6,748 nt of DNA. Source: an uncultured Clostridia bacterium. Its GTDB lineage: Bacteria; Bacillota_A; Clostridia; Oscillospirales; Oscillospiraceae. Shown here in pieces: positions 6,473 through 6,748 of this stretch. Where the stretch lies: contig CAMJGU010000048.1 of the NCBI GenBank assembly GCA_946405325.1, positions 1 to 6,748 on the forward strand, written 5' to 3'. The translations under genes and the position numbers were made by a program. The first letter of the stretch is position 1, and the number at the start of each line of letters is the position of its first letter. The notes beneath the pieces are model-generated. The model did no database searches, had not been told where the DNA came from, and was given only the letters and a program-made list of their open reading frames with translations.

Positions 6473-6748
6473 TTATTCCTTGACGTAGCTGACGTGGAGC
6501 AGGCGGTGCGCCTTTTCCTCGCCCATTTCCTCAAGCATCTGCATGACCACGGGGTTGCGCTCGGCGCGCTTGAACGGCGCGGAGTGGTCGGCGCGCGCGA
6601 GGCCGTCGCGGCGCTCCTGCTTGGTGATGCGCAGGCTCTGGGGCTGTCCGCCGCCGCCGACGCAGCCGCCCTGGCAGGTCATGACCTCGATGAGGTGGTA
6701 GAACGCCTTGCCCTCGTCGATGTCGCGCAGCAGCTTGCGGGCGTTGCC
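6473..6748 (-). CDS. [FeFe]-hydrogenase catalytic subunit, C-terminal end (5' part outside window)
   Basis: Ninety-one C-terminal residues are visible, open to the window edge, so the first in-frame Met at 6682 is internal. GNARKLLRDIDEGK...FYHLIEVMTCQGGCVGGGGQP contains the third H-cluster motif; the two Cys of the CxxxC help bind the catalytic iron-sulfur cluster. The tail, with RAERNPVVMQML...KAHRLLHVSYVKE, matches the C-terminal small-subunit-like region of monomeric (HydA) and NAD(P)-linked (HndD-like) enzymes. The consensus MACPGGC reads MTCQGGC here; the residue after the first Cys is variable in known enzymes (for example His in the Clostridium CpI enzyme). The enzyme reduces protons or oxidises H2 in fermentation. 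Which electron-transfer modules it carries cannot be told from this fragment. Confidence 0.92.
   Translation of the reverse strand, partial: GNARKLLRDIDEGKAFYHLIEVMTCQGGCVGGGGQPQSLRITKQERRDGLARADHSAPFKRAERNPVVMQMLEEMGEEKAHRLLHVSYVKE

Overview
This 6.7 kb window looks like chromosomal DNA from a GC-rich anaerobic member of the Clostridia, most likely in or near the Oscillospiraceae. I infer this from strong AGGAG-type ribosome binding sites, the two-FeoA/FeoB/Cys-rich-protein iron operon typical of gut Firmicutes, an [FeFe]-hydrogenase, a DegV protein and GC-rich codon use. No taxonomic marker gene is present, so this is an inference.

Layout, left to right. (1) A 5'-truncated PHP-family histidinol-phosphatase-like gene (2-667, +) ends at a strong hairpin. 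(2) A ferrous iron uptake operon (about 721-4351, +) follows. It has a near-consensus sigma-A promoter (TTGACA-N17-TATACT, 721-749), feoA1, feoA2, an intergenic palindromic element, feoB, a 60-residue FeoB-associated Cys-rich membrane protein and an 83-residue HMA-domain metal-binding protein. The last two genes overlap by 8 nt. (3) A monocistronic DegV-family (fatty-acid-binding) gene (4432-5316, +) ends in a bidirectional terminator shared with (4) a convergent PRPP synthetase gene, prs (5371-6330, -), which has its own promoter. (5) The 3' end of an [FeFe]-hydrogenase catalytic subunit (6473-6748, -) has its own terminator just upstream of prs.

The genes of the central operon form one system. 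FeoB is the GTPase-gated Fe(II) permease. The FeoA proteins are its small SH3-like cytoplasmic partners. The Cys-rich membrane peptide and the HMA protein are plausible metal-handling accessories at the inner face of the membrane. The iron supplied would support iron-rich enzymes such as the hydrogenase at the right edge, although that link is only contextual.

The most notable non-coding signal is a repeated 16-bp inverted repeat, GTTAGC-N4-GCTAAY. It occurs over the feoA1 transcription start, just before the feoA1 ribosome binding site and just before the feoB ribosome binding site. A half-degenerate copy lies over the -35 element and a weak copy lies in the degV leader. It is probably the operator of an iron-responsive regulator. 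Among the proteins, FeoB carries a roughly 105-residue, extremely acidic external insertion between its first two membrane segments. The PRPP synthetase departs from consensus at several active-site positions, including a catalytic-loop arginine read here as Glu. No RNA genes, CRISPR arrays or insertion sequences were seen. No gene-free stretch exceeds 300 bases.
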